This document shows positions 7,102 to 8,977 of a stretch of DNA of 8,977 bases, piece by piece (position 1 is the first letter of the stretch; every line of letters begins with the position of its first letter). The notes beneath the pieces were generated by a model. The model saw only the letters and a list, made by a program, of their open reading frames with translations. It did not search any database and was not told the DNA's origin. The position numbers were made by a program, and so were the translations under genes. Source of the DNA: Clostridium sp. (GTDB lineage Bacteria; Bacillota; Clostridia; Lachnospirales; Lachnospiraceae); the NCBI GenBank assembly GCA_016302185.1, contig JAEDOC010000084.1, forward strand, positions 1 to 8,977, read 5' to 3'.

Positions 7102-7260
7102 ATGATTGTAACGGTAACGATGAATCCTGCCATTGATAAGACGGTGGATCTGCAAGCACTTCTGCCGGGCGGCCTGAACCGGATTCAGAGGGTTGCGTAT
7201 GATATCGGAGGCAAGGGGATCAACGTGTCCAAAACGATTCATGCTTTGGGCGGAGAGACC
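7102..7260 (+). pseudogene. Truncated 1-phosphofructokinase (PfkB/FruK family), N-terminal fragment
   Basis: From ATG 7102 the protein begins MIVTVTMNPAIDKTVDL and continues through GGLNRIQRV (24-32) to YDIGGKGINVSKTIHALGG (33-51), the classic N terminus of 1-phosphofructokinase and tagatose-6-phosphate kinase. These enzymes phosphorylate fructose 1-phosphate after PTS uptake. Similarity ends near residue 53 (about base 7260). The frame stays open to TGA 7474-7476, but the later residues are Arg/Gly/Cys-rich and lack PfkB features. The whole ATP-binding half, including the DTxGAGD catalytic motif, is missing; a full enzyme has about 300 residues. A GAAGGGAG ribosome site at 7084-7091 remains, so a short product could still be translated. 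It could not be an active kinase. It is a gene remnant left by a deletion, or an assembly join. Confidence 0.85.
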
Positions 7261-7261
7261 C

Positions 7262-7480
7262 GGACCAATACCAAGGCAGTGGAACGGGATGGAGTTGACC
7301 GGATACGCCGGATTGGAGGAAGCTGCTGCGGAGGAAGAGGCTTCGGAACAGCTGCTTTATCTGGCTGCAAGGAAGCTGAAAGAACAGGGAATCGGAACGA
7401 AGCCGCCGTCAGGGGAACTGGTAGATTCTTTAAAAGAACAGGTTGTCATAGAGAGAATAAATCGGCAGATATTTGATTGA
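7262..7480 (+). pseudogene. Coding-like 3' fragment of an unidentified gene, fused out of frame to the FruK remnant
   Basis: In the frame one base later than FruK, ending at TGA 7478-7480, the sequence encodes a plausible helical C terminus. It runs from about GYAGLEEAAAEEEASEQ (about 7304-7354) through LAARKLKEQGIGTKPPSG (7364-7417) to INRQIFD at the stop. Codon choice resembles the neighbouring genes, while the FruK frame here reads unnaturally. I see no start codon with a ribosome site for it, so it looks like the tail of a gene whose front was lost. It does not look like the end of a PfkB kinase. I do not recognise the parent protein. The exact junction with FruK is uncertain, somewhere in 7255-7300. 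Its stop codon overlaps the -35 box of the thiamine promoter. Confidence 0.6.
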
Positions 7481-7505
7481 CAAGTTTCGCGGAGAGGATT
7501 ATATT
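7477..7505 (+). promoter_or_regulatory. Near-consensus promoter of the thiD-tenA operon
   Basis: TTGACA at 7477-7482 is followed after exactly 17 bases by TATATT at 7500-7505 (5 of 6 to consensus). Transcription should start near 7512, just ahead of the TPP riboswitch, which is the expected geometry. The -35 box overlaps the TGA (7478-7480) that closes the upstream fragment. Confidence 0.8.
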
Positions 7506-7524
7506 AGTTAAATAAAAGAATAAA

Positions 7525-7625
7525 TGAACAGACCGGGGAGCCTGCGTTTACAGGCTGAGAGTTGACTGCATCGTCAAGACCCGAATACCTGATTTGGGTC
7601 ATGCCAACGTAGGAAGAACTGGACT
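7525..7625 (+). ncRNA. TPP riboswitch (THI element)
   Basis: The thiamine pyrophosphate aptamer is recognisable from its conserved core. GGGGAGCC (7535-7542) is followed by hairpin GCCTG/CAGGC (7540-7544 with 7551-7555), and then CTGAGAG (7555-7561), the pyrimidine-sensing element. A species-variable hairpin TTGAC/GTCAA follows (7562-7566 with 7573-7577), then GACCC (7578-7582), whose CCC can close P2 with GGGG. ACCTGAT (7587-7593), stem TTGG/CCAA (7594-7597 with 7604-7607) and CGTAGGAA (7608-7615) form the pyrophosphate-sensing arm. P1 is weak by eye (CAG 7529-7531 with CTG 7619-7621), so the outer boundaries are approximate. It lies between a promoter and a terminator upstream of thiD and tenA, so TPP binding should switch these genes off. 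Confidence 0.97.
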
Positions 7626-7637
7626 TAGAAAAGAAAG

Positions 7638-7667
7638 TGGAGATACCTGCGTATCTCTATTTTTTTT
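7638..7667 (+). terminator. Riboswitch-linked intrinsic terminator
   Basis: A perfect 7-base-pair stem GAGATAC/GTATCTC (7640-7646 with 7651-7657) has a CTGC loop. It can be extended by G-U and T-A pairs to 7638 and 7659. Eight T residues follow at 7660-7667. It starts about 13 bases after the aptamer and about 70 bases before thiD, the usual layout for TPP-dependent attenuation. I could not find a convincing antiterminator partner by eye. It would also stop read-through from the upstream operon. Confidence 0.93.
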
Positions 7668-7700
7668 GGCGGCACATTGGGGGCACCACCTTGCGTCGCC
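7668..7700 (+). other. Possible GC-rich hairpin between terminator and thiD
   Basis: GGCGGC (7668-7673) can pair with GTCGCC (7695-7700), including one G-U pair, around a long loop containing GGGGGCACCACC. It directly follows the T-run. It might shape the thiD leader or be a remnant sequence. The pairing is short and the call is weak. Confidence 0.25.
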
Positions 7701-7723
7701 TAATAAAAGTTATTGATGCCTGA

Positions 7724-7730
7724 AAGGAGA
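7724..7730 (+). promoter_or_regulatory. Ribosome binding site that sets the thiD start
   Basis: AAGGAGA lies 6 bases before ATG 7737 and only 3 before ATG 7734. The in-frame TTG 7713 and ATG 7716 lie upstream of this site, so their extra residues are unlikely to be translated. Confidence 0.8.
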
Positions 7731-7736
7731 AATATG

Positions 7737-8585
7737 ATGAAGACAGCATTAACAATCGCCGGAAGTGATTCCAGCGGAGGCGCCGGAATCCAGGCCGACA
7801 TTAAGACCATGATTGCAAACGGGGTATACGCCATGAGTGCGATCACGGCTCTGACCGCCCAGAATACCACCGGCGTACAGGGAATTTTTGAGGTAACACC
7901 CGAATTCCTGCAGCAGCAGATTGACAGTATTTTTACAGACATTCGTCCCGACGCCGTCAAGATAGGAATGGTTGCATCGGAAGGACTGATCCGGGCCATA
8001 GCAGAAAAGCTTGTACAGTATGAGGCGAAAAATATTGTGGTGGATCCGGTGATGGTGGCAACCAGCGGTTCCAAATTAATCAGCGATGATGCCATCGGGG
8101 CACTGAAGGAATATCTTCTTCCCATGGCCACAGTGCTCACTCCCAATATACCGGAGGCAGAGGTTCTCTCCGGAATGGAGGTAAAGACACCGGAGGATAT
8201 GATTGCGGCGGCAAAGCAGATCAGCGAGACGTATCACTGTGCGGTGCTCTGTAAGGGAGGCCATCAGTTAAATGATGCCAATGACCTGCTGTACCGGGAC
8301 GGCGCTTACCGCTGGTTTAACGGAAAGCGGATCGACAATCCCAACACTCACGGAACCGGCTGCACCTTATCCAGCGCCATTGCCTCCAATCTGGCCAAGG
8401 GATATGAGCTGGACAAAGCCGTAGAGCGGGCAAAGGAGTATATCTCCGGCGCTCTGGCCGCAGGACTTGACTTAGGACAGGGATCCGGCCCCATGGATCA
8501 CGGCTTTGCCTTCCATGAAACCGGCTTTGCCATGACAGGAACCGGGATGGGGACGGAGATAGAGACAGGGACCGGGGAGGCGTAA
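7737..8585 (+). CDS. thiD: Hydroxymethylpyrimidine / phosphomethylpyrimidine kinase
   Basis: ThiD is a ribokinase-family enzyme that phosphorylates HMP to HMP-P and then to HMP-PP, the pyrimidine half of thiamine. From ATG 7737 the protein has 282 residues and opens MKTALTIAGSDSSGGAGIQ, the substrate-binding N terminus. Other landmarks are KIGMVAS (75-81), VVDPVMVATSG (101-111), LTPNIPEAE (134-142), CKGGH (172-176) and NTHGTGCTLSSAIA (203-216), the anion hole with C209. After the usual end near GPMDHGF (251-257) there is an atypical Gly/Thr/Met/Glu tail (about 262-282), so the protein is slightly longer than the common 258-270 residues. The last codons also hold the ribosome site for tenA, which starts 3 bases after the stop. 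Expression should be repressed by TPP through the upstream riboswitch. Together with tenA it points to salvage of HMP from degraded thiamine. Confidence 0.97.
   Translation: MKTALTIAGSDSSGGAGIQADIKTMIANGVYAMSAITALTAQNTTGVQGIFEVTPEFLQQQIDSIFTDIRPDAVKIGMVASEGLIRAIAEKLVQYEAKNIVVDPVMVATSGSKLISDDAIGALKEYLLPMATVLTPNIPEAEVLSGMEVKTPEDMIAAAKQISETYHCAVLCKGGHQLNDANDLLYRDGAYRWFNGKRIDNPNTHGTGCTLSSAIASNLAKGYELDKAVERAKEYISGALAAGLDLGQGSGPMDHGFAFHETGFAMTGTGMGTEIETGTGEA
8574..8580 (+). promoter_or_regulatory. tenA ribosome binding site inside the thiD 3' end
   Basis: GGGGAGG lies 8 bases before ATG 8589 and encodes part of the final Gly-Glu-Ala of ThiD. The placement implies tight translational coupling of thiD and tenA. 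Confidence 0.85.
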
Positions 8586-8588
8586 GAG

Positions 8589-8977
8589 ATGACAGCTGCA
8601 GAACGTCTTCTGGATGCATCGAAGGACATCTGGGCGAAGTATCATGAGCATCCCTTTGTGAAAGGGATCGCTGACGGAAGTCTGGACAAAGAAAAATTCA
8701 AATATTACATGATACAGGATTATCTGTATCTCATTGACTATACGAAGGTATTTGCCATTGGGGCTGCGAAGGGGAAGGATCTGGAGACCATGGGTCTGTT
8801 TGCCGGATACACCCACGCGATTCTCGATGGTGAGATGGAGATTCACCGGAGCTATATGAAGCGCCTTGGCATTTCTCTTTCCGGGGCAGAGCAGGCACAG
8901 CCGGCACTGGATAACATCTCCTATACCTCCTACATGCTGCGAGTGGCCTACGAGGAAGGCGAGGCGGAGGTGGCGGC
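8589..8977 (+). CDS. tenA: TenA-family thiaminase II / aminopyrimidine aminohydrolase (5' part, cut by window end)
   Basis: TenA hydrolyses aminomethyl-HMP, formed when thiamine degrades, to HMP, which ThiD then phosphorylates. The window shows 129 full codons plus two bases, about the first 60 percent of the usual ~220-240 residues. The helical TenA fold is evident: WAKYHEHPFVKGIADGSL (15-32), FKYYMIQDYLYLIDY (37-51) and the helix around YTSYMLRVAY (112-121). D44, Y47 and Y112 fall at the same positions as the active-site residues known in Bacillus subtilis TenA. The catalytic cysteine (near residue 135) and the late glutamate (near 205) lie beyond the window, so activity cannot be confirmed. 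The start is 3 bases after the thiD stop, in the same TPP-controlled operon. Confidence 0.96.
   Translation, partial: MTAAERLLDASKDIWAKYHEHPFVKGIADGSLDKEKFKYYMIQDYLYLIDYTKVFAIGAAKGKDLETMGLFAGYTHAILDGEMEIHRSYMKRLGISLSGAEQAQPALDNISYTSYMLRVAYEEGEAEVA

Noticed and set aside
6173..7159. A 328-codon open frame on the minus strand opposite the PHP phosphatase gene
   Set aside because: It mirrors a well-supported + strand gene, its residues are Arg/His/Pro/Ser-rich without any recognisable motif, and it is explained by codon bias of the real gene.
1..8977. Defence systems, CRISPR arrays, insertion sequences, tRNA or attachment sites
   Set aside because: No repeat-spacer pattern, transposase, integrase, terminal inverted repeat or tRNA-like cloverleaf was seen; the content is metabolic and transport genes.

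Overview
This window looks like chromosomal DNA from a Gram-positive, spore-forming member of the Clostridia, most likely Lachnospiraceae-like. Four things suggest this: a YaaH/SleL-type glycoside hydrolase associated with spore germination, AGGAGG-type ribosome binding sites before most genes, near-consensus housekeeping promoters, and a transcription-terminating TPP riboswitch before thiamine salvage genes. The taxonomic call is inference. Every gene I can support is on the + strand.

Layout. (1) Bases 1-432 hold the 3' end of a GH18 germination-type glucosaminidase. (2) Bases 429-457 carry a perfect TTGACA-N17-TATAAT promoter whose -35 box overlaps that gene's stop codon. It appears to start a long co-directional run of genes: a polar amino-acid-type ABC importer (lipoprotein 550-1509, permease 1537-2202, ATPase 2192-2944), an AbgB-like M20 amidohydrolase (2989-4431) and a threonine-aldolase-family PLP enzyme (4437-5489). 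A YkgJ-type cysteine-cluster protein (5562-6224) and a PHP-domain histidinol-phosphatase-family enzyme (6221-7045) follow. I see no convincing intrinsic terminator inside this run. (3) Bases 7102-7480 are a broken locus. The first ~53 codons of a PfkB-family 1-phosphofructokinase run straight into an unrelated coding-like tail in another frame. (4) Bases 7477-7667 are a thiamine control region: a strong promoter (its -35 box again overlaps a stop codon), a TPP riboswitch and a hairpin-plus-U-run terminator. They control thiD (7737-8585) and tenA (from 8589, cut by the window end).

How the parts may work together. The ABC importer keeps the arginine that binds the ligand carboxylate. It has alanine where HisJ and GlnH have the aspartate that binds the free alpha-amino group. 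The next gene is a hydrolase from a family that removes N-acyl or aminobenzoyl groups from amino acids, followed by an enzyme family that cleaves beta-hydroxy amino acids. A plausible reading is uptake of an N-blocked amino acid conjugate, hydrolysis in the cytoplasm and breakdown of the released amino acid. This is a hypothesis from residues and gene order. The thiD-tenA module is a textbook TPP-repressed pyrimidine (HMP) salvage operon.

I do not see mobile elements, CRISPR arrays, tRNA or rRNA genes, or an obvious defence system.
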